This document shows, piece by piece, positions 1-7,034 of a DNA stretch of 8,610 bases. The notes beneath the pieces were generated by a model. That model worked only from the letters and a program-made list of their open reading frames with translations, made no database searches and was not told where the DNA came from. The stretch is from assembly GCA_016199325.1 (NCBI GenBank), contig JACQGW010000373.1, positions 1 to 8,610 of the forward strand. The letters run 5' to 3'. A program made the translations under genes and the position numbers. This DNA is from Chloroflexota bacterium. GTDB taxonomy: Bacteria; Chloroflexota; Dehalococcoidia; JACQGW01. Numbering within the stretch: the first letter of the stretch is position 1; each line of letters starts with the position of its first letter.

Positions 1-1582
1 TCAGCAGGTGCCCGAAGGCGTAGCTGAAACAGTAGAACCGATAGTGGACGAAATGCGGGATCGCGATCCAGCCCCAGCGGTCGAGCGGTTCGAAGATGGT
101 CGTGTCGCCGTAGAGCCGGCGGTTCTCCTCGAGCCAGACCGCCGAATACTCGTCGGCGGTTGCGACGCCCTCGGCGCGCCGTCCGTGTGCCCGCTGCTCC
201 CACCGCGTGTACATCACCTGGCGGAAGATCGTCGCGGCGGCGTCCTCCACCATTCCGCTGACGACCGTCCGTCTGACCTCCGGATCGGTCTCGACCGCCC
301 GCAGGTGGTTGGCTAGCAGGATCTCCCCGAAGACGCTGGCCAGCTCGGCCATCGGCGTCGTCGGATGGTAGTTGACCAGCGTCTGCCGGCCGGCGAGCGC
401 GAAGTGGACGCCGTGGCCCAGCTCGTGGGCCAGCGTAAAGACGTCGTCCAGGCGGCCGGTGAAGTTCGTCAGGACGTACGGATGGAGGTCGGGCGTCATG
501 CCCGAGCAGAACGCGCCGCCGCGCTTGCCGGGAACCGGCGGCGCGTCGATCCAGCGCCTCGTGAAGAACTCCTCGGCCCGTGCCCGGAACGCGGGCGAAA
601 ACCGGTCGTAGGCCGCCAGGACGAGGTCCCGGGCCTCGGAGAAGGTGTACTTCCGCTCCTCGCGGGTGTAGGGCGCCATCAAGTCGTGGACGCGGAAATC
701 GCCCTCGAGGCCCAGGAGCTTCGCCTTGAGCCGGTAGTACTCCTGGGCGAGCTCGTAGTTCGCCTCACACGCCGCCATCAAGACCTCGATGACCTCGGGC
801 GACAGCTCATTCTCCAGTGCCGTCGGCTCGATCACCTGCGCGTAGTGCCGGATGTCGAGCCTTAGCTTGTGATCCTGGAACAGCGTATTAAAGACGAACG
901 TCAGGACCTTGCTCTGGGCCGCGTAGCCGCCGGCCAGCGCCTCGGTTGCCCGGCGGCGCAGGTCGCGGTCGGGCGAGGTCCGCAGCGCCCGCGCCTCGGC
1001 GTCGGTCAGCTCCCGGGTTTCGCCGTCGACCACCACCGGGAAGCGCAGACTTCCGGTCACCTCGGTGTACAGCCGATCCCAGGCGCTGGCGCCCGTCAGG
1101 TTCAGCCTGGCGGCGAGCCGCTCCTCCGGCTCGGAGAGCGTGTGCGGAGCAAAGACCCGGACGGCCCGGAGGTAGTGGTGGTAGCTCTGGAGGGCCGGAG
1201 CAGCCAGCCACCCTTCGACGGCGGCCTCCGTCGCCGCTTTCAGCTCGACGTCGAAGAAAACCAGCTCGTTGTGAATCTCCGTCATCGCCTCTTCGACGCG
1301 CGCGAGCAGCGCCTGTCGCTGCGGGTCCTGCGTATGGGTGCTGAAGGCAAGGCCGGCGTAGCCTGCCGGCCGGTAGGCGACCAGGTGAATCCCCTCGTAG
1401 GCTTCCAGCGCCGACCGAAGTCTCTCAGCGCTCAGGCCGGCGACCCGGCCCCGGTACTGGGCGGCGAACTCCCTGGCCAGCGCCGCGGCGCGCGCCAGGT
1501 CGGCCTCGATCGCCGGATCGCCGGGAGCCGCGTAGAGGTCGCTCAGGTCCCAGCGCACCTCGGCGGCGGTCGATTGTGTCAC
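1..1582 (-). CDS. pepF: Oligoendopeptidase F-like M3 family zinc metallopeptidase (3' end outside window)
   Basis: This gene reads leftward from a GTG at 1582-1580 and stays open for 527 codons to the window edge, so the C-terminus (probably 60-90 residues for a family of about 600) is missing. The product should be a cytoplasmic zinc oligopeptidase that cleaves short peptides. The zinc-binding HELGH lies at residues 386-390 (plus-strand 413-427), with the third ligand Glu413 in an MAELAS motif 23 residues later, the usual M3 spacing. Near the cut end is an IPHF...RFYCFSYAFG stretch (His510, Tyr517) matching the conserved His/Tyr substrate-binding region of M3B enzymes. The N-terminus (VRWDLSDLYA) is typical of PepF. 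The GTG is supported by a GGAGG ribosome-binding site 5 nt upstream. The gene is divergent from the response regulator. The family is clear from the motifs; pepF versus another M3B subfamily is less certain. Confidence 0.93.
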   Translation of the reverse strand, partial: MTQSTAAEVRWDLSDLYAAPGDPAIEADLARAAALAREFAAQYRGRVAGLSAERLRSALEAYEGIHLVAYRPAGYAGLAFSTHTQDPQRQALLARVEEAMTEIHNELVFFDVELKAATEAAVEGWLAAPALQSYHHYLRAVRVFAPHTLSEPEERLAARLNLTGASAWDRLYTEVTGSLRFPVVVDGETRELTDAEARALRTSPDRDLRRRATEALAGGYAAQSKVLTFVFNTLFQDHKLRLDIRHYAQVIEPTALENELSPEVIEVLMAACEANYELAQEYYRLKAKLLGLEGDFRVHDLMAPYTREERKYTFSEARDLVLAAYDRFSPAFRARAEEFFTRRWIDAPPVPGKRGGAFCSGMTPDLHPYVLTNFTGRLDDVFTLAHELGHGVHFALAGRQTLVNYHPTTPMAELASVFGEILLANHLRAVETDPEVRRTVVSGMVEDAAATIFRQVMYTRWEQRAHGRRAEGVATADEYSAVWLEENRRLYGDTTIFEPLDRWGWIAIPHFVHYRFYCFSYAFGHLL

Positions 1583-1638
1583 GGTCTCCTCCAGTCGCGG
1601 TCGTTCAGGGGCGAACCGGTCGATACGCCCTATGGATG

Positions 1639-1668
1639 ATTGTACCTGGGGCCGGCGAAAGCTCGCAA
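1639..1668 (-). promoter_or_regulatory. Candidate sigma70 promoter for the M3 peptidase gene
   Basis: Read on the minus strand, TTGCGA (1668-1663, 4/6 to consensus) is followed after 18 nt by TACAAT (1644-1639, 5/6). This would give a leader of about 50 nt before the GTG at 1582. The -35 box lies 10 bp from the edge of the heptamer inverted array. Prediction from sequence only. Confidence 0.5.
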
Positions 1669-1680
1669 AGGGCCGGCAGG

Positions 1681-1789
1681 GCGTCATACGTCACTCGTCA
1701 TGCGTCATGCGTCACCCGTCACCCACCTGCCCGCCACTCTGCCACCCACCCGACATGACGCATGACGTATGACGCATGACGAGTGACGC
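1681..1789. repeat. Inverted heptamer array A (unit NCGTCAY)
   Basis: The left arm holds six contiguous 7-nt units at 1681-1722, all fitting NCGTCAY. The right arm holds five inverse units at 1755-1789, fitting RTGACGN. A 32-nt C-rich centre separates them. Positions 1689-1708 and 1769-1788 form a perfect 20-bp inverted repeat. Outside it, 1678-1686 pairs perfectly with 1784-1792 (9 bp) in a register shifted by exactly one unit, so the right arm appears to lack one heptamer. The array lies between two divergent genes, in the roughly 305-bp gap 1583-1887, so it cannot be a terminator for either. The rest of that gap holds the two candidate promoters and no gene. Confidence 0.9.
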
Positions 1790-1829
1790 CCTGGAAGTCC
1801 TAACCCCGGAGGGGGATACGCAAAGCCAC

Positions 1830-1844
1830 TTGACAGTGTATAAT
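1830..1844 (+). promoter_or_regulatory. Candidate promoter of the response regulator gene
   Basis: A perfect TATAAT lies at 1839-1844, 43 nt before the ATG at 1888. A perfect TTGACA is also present at 1830-1835, but only 3 nt before the TATAAT, so the two cannot work as a normal -35/-10 pair. With the TATAAT as -10, the best -35 is poor (TACGCA at 1817-1822, 16-nt spacing). With the TTGACA as -35, the best -10 is GACACT at 1854-1859 (18-nt spacing, 3/6). Which box is used cannot be decided from sequence. Confidence 0.4.
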
Positions 1845-1887
1845 GCGCACGTCGACACTTCGATCAACCGACCGGCGGTGAAGCGAT

Positions 1888-2814
1888 ATGAACGAAACCG
1901 ATGGGAACTCGATTCCGGCGCCCCGCATCCTGCTCGTCGACGACGATGAGCTCCACCGTCATCTCCTCACCGAGTGTCTGATCTCACGCGGTGGCTGCAC
2001 GGTCGATACAGCCTCCAACGCCCATGCCGCTATGGAGCGGCTCCGAGCGACGGCCTTTGACGCCGTCGTTCTGGACTACGCCCTCCCGGACGCCAGCGGC
2101 CTGGACGTCCTCCGGACCATTCGCGAGCAGGGCTGGGACGTGCCGGTCGTCATGGTGACGGGGAGCCGCTCGACCGACGTCGCCGTCGCGGCCATGAAAG
2201 CCGGCGCGGCCGACTACGTGGTCAAGGACTTCGTCATGTTTGCCCGGCTGCCACAGACGATTGCCGAAGTGATCGACGCCCATCGGCAGCGGCAGGTCCA
2301 GCAGCGCCGGCTGGCCGAGCTGGAGCACCTGGCCAATGAGGACTTCCTGACCGGCCTGACCAATCGGCGGGCGTTCGAGGAGCGGTTCCGCCAGGAATGG
2401 GAGCGCGCCCACCGCTATGGCCGGCCGCTGGCGCTGGCTCTCCTCGACCTCGACGACTTCAAGCGAGTGAACGACACCCACGGCCACCGGATCGGCGACC
2501 GCGTTCTGGCGGCGGTCGGGCGGGCGCTGCGCAGCACCTTCCGGATCGCCGACGTCACCGCGCGCTACGGCGGCGACGAGTTCGTCGTCCTGATGCCAGA
2601 AACCGACGAAGCGAGCGCCCGCATCGCCATCTCACGCCTGATGGCCGCGCTGGAGGCACTGAACGCCCGAGGCGACCTGCCGGTTGCCGTGAGCATCTCC
2701 GTTGGGCTGGCCGTCCACTCCCACGAGCGGGACCCGGAGGCGCTCCTCGAAGCCGCCGACAGGGCACTGTACGCCGACAAACAGATCCGGCATCAACACC
2801 CGTCGCGCGCGTGA
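1888..2814 (+). CDS. Response regulator with REC and GGDEF domains (diguanylate cyclase)
   Basis: The 308-residue protein should be a cytoplasmic two-component response regulator that makes cyclic di-GMP from two GTP when phosphorylated. The REC domain spans about residues 12-130: acidic pocket Asp18-Asp19-Asp20 in LLVDDDE, phospho-acceptor Asp63 (VVLDYALPD), conserved Thr91 (VMVTG) and Lys113 (VVKD). A charged helical linker (about 131-150, RQRQVQQRRLAELEHL) leads to the GGDEF domain (about 151-305), which opens with DFLTGLTNRRAF. The active-site GGDEF is intact at 228-232, and an RxxD inhibitory site (Arg219-Asp222) sits five residues before it, so product inhibition is expected. No EAL, HD-GYP or membrane segment is present. 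Shine-Dalgarno pairing before the ATG is weak. No histidine kinase is adjacent, so the partner is unknown. The stop is 12 bp before the next gene, suggesting co-transcription. Confidence 0.95.
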   Translation: MNETDGNSIPAPRILLVDDDELHRHLLTECLISRGGCTVDTASNAHAAMERLRATAFDAVVLDYALPDASGLDVLRTIREQGWDVPVVMVTGSRSTDVAVAAMKAGAADYVVKDFVMFARLPQTIAEVIDAHRQRQVQQRRLAELEHLANEDFLTGLTNRRAFEERFRQEWERAHRYGRPLALALLDLDDFKRVNDTHGHRIGDRVLAAVGRALRSTFRIADVTARYGGDEFVVLMPETDEASARIAISRLMAALEALNARGDLPVAVSISVGLAVHSHERDPEALLEAADRALYADKQIRHQHPSRA

Positions 2815-2826
2815 CAGAGGACGGCC

Positions 2827-3087
2827 ATGGCGCTGATCACGGCGGAACGGCGCTGTCCGTTCTGCGGCAAGAACCAGAGGCGATCACAGGTCTGCGGCAC
2901 CTGCGGGGCGGACCTGACGCCGCTGGACCACCTCCGCCCCTGGCGCCAGATCCGCCGGTTCTGCCGCCAACTCGGGCTCGGCATGGAGAGCATGGCTGTC
3001 TTCAGCATCGCCGGCAACGCCGTCCTGCTGGTGGCGCTGGTCGTCCTCGTCCTGGCCTTCCTCGGCTACGTCCGCGTGCGCTTCTAG
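2827..3087 (+). CDS. Small zinc-ribbon protein with a C-terminal transmembrane helix
   Basis: This 86-residue protein is of unknown function. The N-terminus carries two CxxC knuckles, Cys10-Pro-Phe-Cys13 and Cys23-Gly-Thr-Cys26, ten residues apart, which should bind one zinc as a compact zinc ribbon. A basic middle section (about 37-50, rich in Arg) precedes one strongly hydrophobic helix (about 57-82, AVFSIAGNAVLLVALVVLVLAFLGYV), and the chain ends VRVRF. The topology is probably a cytoplasmic ribbon with a tail anchor. A GAGG ribosome-binding site lies 6 nt before the ATG. It starts 12 bp after the diguanylate cyclase gene and is probably in its operon, so a role linked to signalling at the membrane is possible but only inferred. 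Its TAG overlaps the stop of the convergent phosphate permease gene in the tetranucleotide CTAG. Confidence 0.8.
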   Translation: MALITAERRCPFCGKNQRRSQVCGTCGADLTPLDHLRPWRQIRRFCRQLGLGMESMAVFSIAGNAVLLVALVVLVLAFLGYVRVRF

Positions 3088-4097
3088 CGAAGGCCCGCCA
3101 GGGCCTCCAGCCAGTTCAGCAGGCTCATCAGCCCGTAGCCCAGTGCGAAGCAGGCCGGCAGCGTCAGGATCCAGGCCGTGATGATGCTTCCGGCCACCTG
3201 CCAGCGGACACTCCGGGCGCCGCGGGAGGCGCCGACGCCGAGGATGGCCGACGAGATGGCGTGCGTCGTCGAGATGGGGATGCCCATCCGGGTCGCGATC
3301 TCGATGACGGTGCCGGCGGCCGTCTCGGCGGCGAAGCCGTTGACGGGGGCGAGCTTCGTCAACCCACGGCCCATCGTCTTGATGATCCGCCAGCCGCCGG
3401 CCGCCGTGCCGGCGCCCATCGCCGTCCCCGCCGCCACCATCACCCAGAGCGGCACGTGGAACTCGGGCCCCAGCAGGCCGGCCGAAAACAGCGCCAGCGC
3501 AATGATCCCCATCGTCTTCTGGCCGTCGTTGCCGCCGTGGCTGAAGGCCATGTAGGCCGAGGATACGAGCTGAAGGCGGCCGAAGAGCGAGCTGACGGCG
3601 GCTGCCTTCACCCGAAAGAACAGCCAGTAGATGGCAATCATCAGCAGCCCGGCGCTCACGAAGCCGAGCAGTGGCGAATACACGATGCCAAAGAGCGTTT
3701 TCTGCGTGCCCGACCAGATGATGACGTCAAGCCCGCCCGTCGCCACCCCGGCGCCCAGCACGCTGAAGACGAGCGCATGCGAGCTGGAGGTCGGCAGCCC
3801 GAAGTACCAGGTGATCATGTCCCAGGTGATCGCCGAGACCAGCGCCACCGCGACGGTCGTCTGGGTCACCGAGTTGGGGTCGACAATGCCCTTCCCCAGG
3901 GTAAGCGCGACGGCCGTCCCGGAGAGGGCGCCTGCGAAATTGAGACCGCCGGCCATGAGCACGGCCGCCCGCGGGCTGAGCACCCGCGTTGCCACCACCG
4001 TGGCAATGGCGTTGGCCGCGTCGTGGAACCCGTTGACGAACTCGAACGCGAGGCCGAGGATGACGACGAGGATGACGACGACGAGCCCGCTCTCCAT
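3084..4097 (-). CDS. pit: PiT family inorganic phosphate permease
   Basis: The 337-residue integral membrane protein should import phosphate, usually as a metal-phosphate complex, coupled to H+ or Na+. The duplicated PiT architecture is evident: the N-terminal half carries the signature NGFHDAANAIATVVATRVLSP (residues 22-42) and a LPTSSSHAL motif (101-109), and the C-terminal half carries SHGGNDGQKTMG (186-197) and GIPISTTHA (272-280). About ten hydrophobic segments can be picked out. The length suits the shorter bacterial/archaeal PiT proteins, which lack the long central loop of E. coli PitA. A GGAG about 10 nt before the ATG supports the start. It begins 24 bp after the DUF47 gene, the usual PiT operon order, and its stop overlaps that of the convergent gene by 4 bp. 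Phosphate is the likely substrate; sulfate transport is known for some relatives and cannot be excluded. Confidence 0.94.
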   Translation of the reverse strand: MESGLVVVILVVILGLAFEFVNGFHDAANAIATVVATRVLSPRAAVLMAGGLNFAGALSGTAVALTLGKGIVDPNSVTQTTVAVALVSAITWDMITWYFGLPTSSSHALVFSVLGAGVATGGLDVIIWSGTQKTLFGIVYSPLLGFVSAGLLMIAIYWLFFRVKAAAVSSLFGRLQLVSSAYMAFSHGGNDGQKTMGIIALALFSAGLLGPEFHVPLWVMVAAGTAMGAGTAAGGWRIIKTMGRGLTKLAPVNGFAAETAAGTVIEIATRMGIPISTTHAISSAILGVGASRGARSVRWQVAGSIITAWILTLPACFALGYGLMSLLNWLEALAGLR

Positions 4098-4121
4098 CAG
4101 ACGCTCACTCCACCCGCTTGC

Positions 4122-4751
4122 TCAGGCGTTCTCGATGACGATGGCGTTCAGGGTATCGGCGACGTCTTCGCAGCGGTCGGTCGCGTCTTCGAGGACCGCG
4201 TAGATCTCTTTCCAGCGGATCAGGTCGAAGAGCTGGTCCGGACGTTCGACCAGCTCGGCGATGGCGCTGCGGGTGACGCCGTCCGCTTCGTTCTCCAGCC
4301 GGTTCACCTCGATGGTCCGCTCCCGGATCTGGGCCAGTCTCCGCTTGTCCCGCAGCATCGGCATCGCCACCGCGATCTGCTCGGCGCACTCGAGGATAAT
4401 GTGGCCCAGTCGAATCGCCGCTGGCGTTGGCCGTTCGATCTTGTAGAGCAGCAGCATGTCGGCGGCTGCCTCGATGTTGTCGACGACGTCGTCGATGGCC
4501 CCTGCCAATCGCTGGATCTCGGTGCGCTCCAGCGGGGTGATAAAGGTCTTGTGGAGGAGATCGATGATCTCATGCACGATAAAGTCGCCATAGTGCTCGA
4601 GCTCGGTGATGTGGGCTACCTTTCGCTGGACGTCGTCGTACTCCTTGAGCAGCGCGTACAGCGCCCGCGCGCTCTCGACGGCGTTGGATGCGCCCTTCTC
4701 GAACCAGTCGTAGAACCCCTCCTCAGCCGGGAGGATCTGAAACCGTGGCAT
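4122..4751 (-). CDS. DUF47 / PhoU-like accessory protein of the PiT phosphate transporter
   Basis: The 209-residue soluble, all-helical protein belongs to the DUF47 family (phosphate transport regulator, distantly related to PhoU). These proteins are commonly encoded with PiT permeases and are thought to modulate them. Visible features are the N-terminal FYDWFEKGASNAVESARALYALL (13-35), ELEHYGDFIVHEIIDLLHKTFITPLER (50-76), and acidic (E/D)xxxD motifs of the PhoU type at 87-91 (DDVVD), 153-157 (ENEAD) and 188-192 (EDATD), likely metal ligands. The open frame extends upstream to 5006, but that extension is Arg/Pro-rich, does not resemble the family, and would run into the divergent gene. The ATG at 4751, with an AGGAGA about 10 nt upstream and the family-like start MPRFQILPAEEGFYDWFE, was chosen. 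First gene of the operon with pit. Confidence 0.92.
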   Translation of the reverse strand: MPRFQILPAEEGFYDWFEKGASNAVESARALYALLKEYDDVQRKVAHITELEHYGDFIVHEIIDLLHKTFITPLERTEIQRLAGAIDDVVDNIEAAADMLLLYKIERPTPAAIRLGHIILECAEQIAVAMPMLRDKRRLAQIRERTIEVNRLENEADGVTRSAIAELVERPDQLFDLIRWKEIYAVLEDATDRCEDVADTLNAIVIENA

Positions 4752-4860
4752 TCTGCTGCGCTCTCCTGGCGCCCGAGCCCTGGCAGACGCGACCGCTCGG
4801 CGTCCGCCGGTCAGGCGCACCTGTGGTTTGTCCTGGTTTGCGGAGGATCCCTCTCCTCGT

Positions 4861-4890
4861 AGTCTACCCCAATCGCCGGCCAGAAGCCAA
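4861..4890 (-). promoter_or_regulatory. Candidate promoter of the DUF47-pit operon
   Basis: On the minus strand TTGGCT (4890-4885, 4/6) and TAGACT (4866-4861, 4/6) are separated by 18 nt, giving a leader of about 100 nt before the ATG at 4751. The -35 box overlaps the palindrome at 4886-4902. Both boxes are imperfect. The remainder of the 4752-4953 spacer shows no gene and no heptamer array. Confidence 0.35.
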
Positions 4891-4902
4891 CCGGGGGTTG
4901 GC
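4886..4902. promoter_or_regulatory. Perfect palindrome between divergent genes (possible operator)
   Basis: GCCAACC at 4886-4892 and GGTTGGC at 4896-4902 form a perfect 7-bp inverted repeat around a GGG centre. It sits in the only divergent spacer without heptamer repeats, between the phosphate operon and the debranching enzyme gene. Each arm contains a TTGGC element that could be part of a -35 box (minus TTGGCT at 4890-4885, plus TTGGCA at 4898-4903), although no good plus-strand -10 follows at 16-18 nt. It could be a regulator binding site; a chance GC-rich palindrome is the alternative. Confidence 0.35.
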
Positions 4903-4953
4903 ATGCGCTTTGCCCGGTCTCTTCCCACTACCGCTTGACGGGGGCGCACGACG

Positions 4954-6963
4954 GTGCTCGAGACCGAGATCGCCATCATCCAGGGGACGAACTTCCTGGT
5001 AACCAATCAGCTCGGCGACGTCGCCGCTGGGACGCAGCACGGCTACTTCGTCGCCGACACTCGCTTCCTCTCCGAGTTCACCTTCGAGCTGACCGACTGC
5101 CCGCTCGAGCTCCTGACCTCCGGACAGACGGCCACCGACGCTGCGCGGTTCTACTTAACGAACCGCGCCACAACGGCGCTGCCGGAGCGGGCCATCACCA
5201 TTGTCCGCGATCGGCTCATCCGCGAAGGACTTCAGGAGACGATCAGCCTGCAGAATCACCTGGCCATGCCGATCGAGGTGACGATCGTCTTTCAACTGGA
5301 TGCCGATTTCGCGGACGTCTTCGAGGTGCGCGGCCACCAGGCGCTCAAGCAGGGAACGGTCACCGTCGAGCAGTGCGAAGGCTGCTCCCTGGCATTCCAC
5401 TACCGCCGGGACGGCTTCGAGCGGTATTCGCTCGTCCGGTCGACCCCGGCGGCGCAGGTCGACGGCCGGCGTCTCGTCTACACCGTTGGCCTTGGGCCAC
5501 ACGAGGCGTTCGACGCCTGCGTCGAGGTCTTCCCGGAGAGCGAGCCACAGGCGGCACGGCTGGGGCCTGCCTGCCAGATCCTCGACACGCCCATCGCGGC
5601 GCTACCCCGCCTCCTCGGCGAGCCGTTCCGAGCGCCATCCCTGGCGACCGACGACCACACCCTCTTCTACGCCTACCAACGATCGATCGACGACCTCAGC
5701 GCGCTCCGCCTCCGGACGGAGGGCGCCTACACCCTTCCTGCCGCCGGCCTGCCATGGTATATGGCGATCTTCGGCAGGGACAGCCTGATCACCGCCTATC
5801 AGACCGTGTTCCTGAACCCGGAGCTCGCTCGCGGTGCGCTCTACGCCCTGCGGGCGTATCAGGGTCGCACCGTCGATCCGTTTCGCGACGAGGCCCCCGG
5901 CAAGATTCCGCACGAGGTTCGCCGGGGCGAGCTGGCCGTCGTCGGCGAGGTCCCCCACGCGACCTACTACGGCTCGGCCGACGCAACCCCCCTGTACCTG
6001 GTCCTGCTCGGCGAGACCTACCGCTGGACCGGCGATCTCGATCTCATCTGGGAGCTGCTGCCGGCCGCCGAGGCCGCCCTCCGCTGGATCGACCGCTACG
6101 GCGATGCCGACCGCGACGGGTTCGTCGAGTACGAAACGCATTCGCCGCGCGGCCTCCGCAACCAGGGGTGGAAGGACTCCCCCGATTCGGTGCGCTTCGC
6201 CGGCGGTGAGATCGCCGAGCCGCCCATCGCCCTCTGCGAAGTGCAGGGCTACGTCTACGACGCCAAGCTCCGCATGGCCGAGATCTACGACGCCATCGGC
6301 GAATCGCCCCGTGCGGCCGGGCTGCGCGCCCAGGCCGCCGACCTGAAGAAGCGGTTCCAGGAGGCGTTCTGGATGCCGGCCGAGGGCTTCTATGCCATGG
6401 CCCTGGACCGGCGCAAGCGGCAGGTGAACGCCATCGCATCGAACCCCGGCCACTGCCTGTGGTCGGGGATCGTCGACGAGCGGCACGCCCGGGCGGTTGC
6501 CGAGCGGCTGATGGCGCCGGATCTGTTCTCCGGCTGGGGCATCCGCACGCTCTCGACGCAGATGGTCGGCTACAATCCGGTCTCGTACCACAACGGCAGC
6601 ATCTGGCCGTTTGACAACTCGCTCATCGCCGCAGGGCTGCTCCGCTACGGCTTCCGCGACGCGGCCGGCCGGGTCGCCCGGTCGATCGTCGACGCGGCCG
6701 GCTACTTCCCAAGCTACCGGCTGCCGGAGCTGTACGCCGGCTTCGAGCGCCGATTCCCCGGCTTTCCGGTTCGCTACCCAACGGCCAATGCTCCGCAGGC
6801 ATGGTCGGCCGGCGCCATCGGCCTGCTCCTCCGGGTGCTGCTCGACCTCCGCCCCGGCCCGCACGACGTCGAGACCCACCCCCTGCCGAGCGCCCCGCGC
6901 ATCACCCTCATCGGCGTTCCCTTCCGCGGCGAGAAGCGCAATGTCGCCCCGCCGCGCGGGTAG
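4954..6963 (+). CDS. Amylo-alpha-1,6-glucosidase-type glycogen debranching glycoside hydrolase (GDE_N_bis)
   Basis: The 669-residue protein lacks a signal peptide and should act in the cytoplasm on alpha-glucans, most likely on alpha-1,6 branch stubs. An N-terminal beta-rich GDE_N_bis-type domain (about 5-200; IIQGTNFLVTNQLGDVAAGTQHGYFVADTRFLSEF) precedes an (alpha/alpha)6-barrel catalytic domain (about 225-640). Barrel landmarks are LPWYMAIFGRDSLIT (266-280), GWKDSPDS (405-412, a candidate catalytic acid region), GWGIRTLS (527-534), YHNGSIWPFDNSL (545-557) and PTANAPQAWSAGA (609-621). The GTG at 4954 is the first possible start, since an in-frame TGA lies at 4936-4938. A G-rich GGGGG about 8 nt upstream may serve as ribosome-binding site. 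It is divergent from the phosphate operon. Family membership is clear; the exact substrate is not, because close relatives of this barrel family also cleave other glucosides. Confidence 0.9.
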   Translation: MLETEIAIIQGTNFLVTNQLGDVAAGTQHGYFVADTRFLSEFTFELTDCPLELLTSGQTATDAARFYLTNRATTALPERAITIVRDRLIREGLQETISLQNHLAMPIEVTIVFQLDADFADVFEVRGHQALKQGTVTVEQCEGCSLAFHYRRDGFERYSLVRSTPAAQVDGRRLVYTVGLGPHEAFDACVEVFPESEPQAARLGPACQILDTPIAALPRLLGEPFRAPSLATDDHTLFYAYQRSIDDLSALRLRTEGAYTLPAAGLPWYMAIFGRDSLITAYQTVFLNPELARGALYALRAYQGRTVDPFRDEAPGKIPHEVRRGELAVVGEVPHATYYGSADATPLYLVLLGETYRWTGDLDLIWELLPAAEAALRWIDRYGDADRDGFVEYETHSPRGLRNQGWKDSPDSVRFAGGEIAEPPIALCEVQGYVYDAKLRMAEIYDAIGESPRAAGLRAQAADLKKRFQEAFWMPAEGFYAMALDRRKRQVNAIASNPGHCLWSGIVDERHARAVAERLMAPDLFSGWGIRTLSTQMVGYNPVSYHNGSIWPFDNSLIAAGLLRYGFRDAAGRVARSIVDAAGYFPSYRLPELYAGFERRFPGFPVRYPTANAPQAWSAGAIGLLLRVLLDLRPGPHDVETHPLPSAPRITLIGVPFRGEKRNVAPPRG

Positions 6964-6969
6964 GAACGG

Positions 6970-7029
6970 GGTTCAAGGTTGAGCCGTCACGTCCTGAACC
7001 CTGAACCTTGAACTTCGAACCTCGAACCG
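6970..7029. repeat. Inverted heptamer array B (unit YGAACYN)
   Basis: The right arm holds five contiguous 7-nt units at 6995-7029, all fitting YGAACYN. The left arm holds two inverse units, GGTTCAA and GGTTGAG, at 6970-6983. The centre is 11 nt. Positions 6971-6980 and 7004-7013 are a perfect 10-bp inverted repeat. It begins 7 bp after the stop of the debranching enzyme gene and ends 5 bp before the candidate promoter of the transporter gene. It could form a hairpin in the transcript but no T-run follows. Confidence 0.8.
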
Positions 7030-7034
7030 TCGCT

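Noticed and set aside
869..1639. A 256-codon plus-strand open frame over the peptidase gene (also 8-316 and 365-865).
   Set aside because: These lie exactly antisense, codon on codon, to the peptidase gene, whose minus-strand frame has HELGH and other M3 motifs. Absence of stops is a GC effect.
2397..4862. An 821-codon open frame on the plus strand crossing three genes.
   Set aside because: It overlaps the GGDEF domain, the zinc-ribbon gene and, antisense, the whole pit gene and most of the DUF47 gene. Its translation is Arg/Pro/Gly-rich low-complexity sequence, as expected for a shadow frame in high-GC DNA.
4752..5006. N-terminal extension of the DUF47 protein by 85 residues.
   Set aside because: The added residues are Arg-rich and unlike the family, the extension crosses the divergent promoter region and overlaps the debranching enzyme start, and the internal ATG has a good ribosome-binding site.
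5602..6879. A 425-codon open frame antisense to the debranching enzyme gene.
   Set aside because: The plus-strand frame has clear glycoside hydrolase motifs throughout. The antisense product resembles no known protein and is codon-bias shadow.
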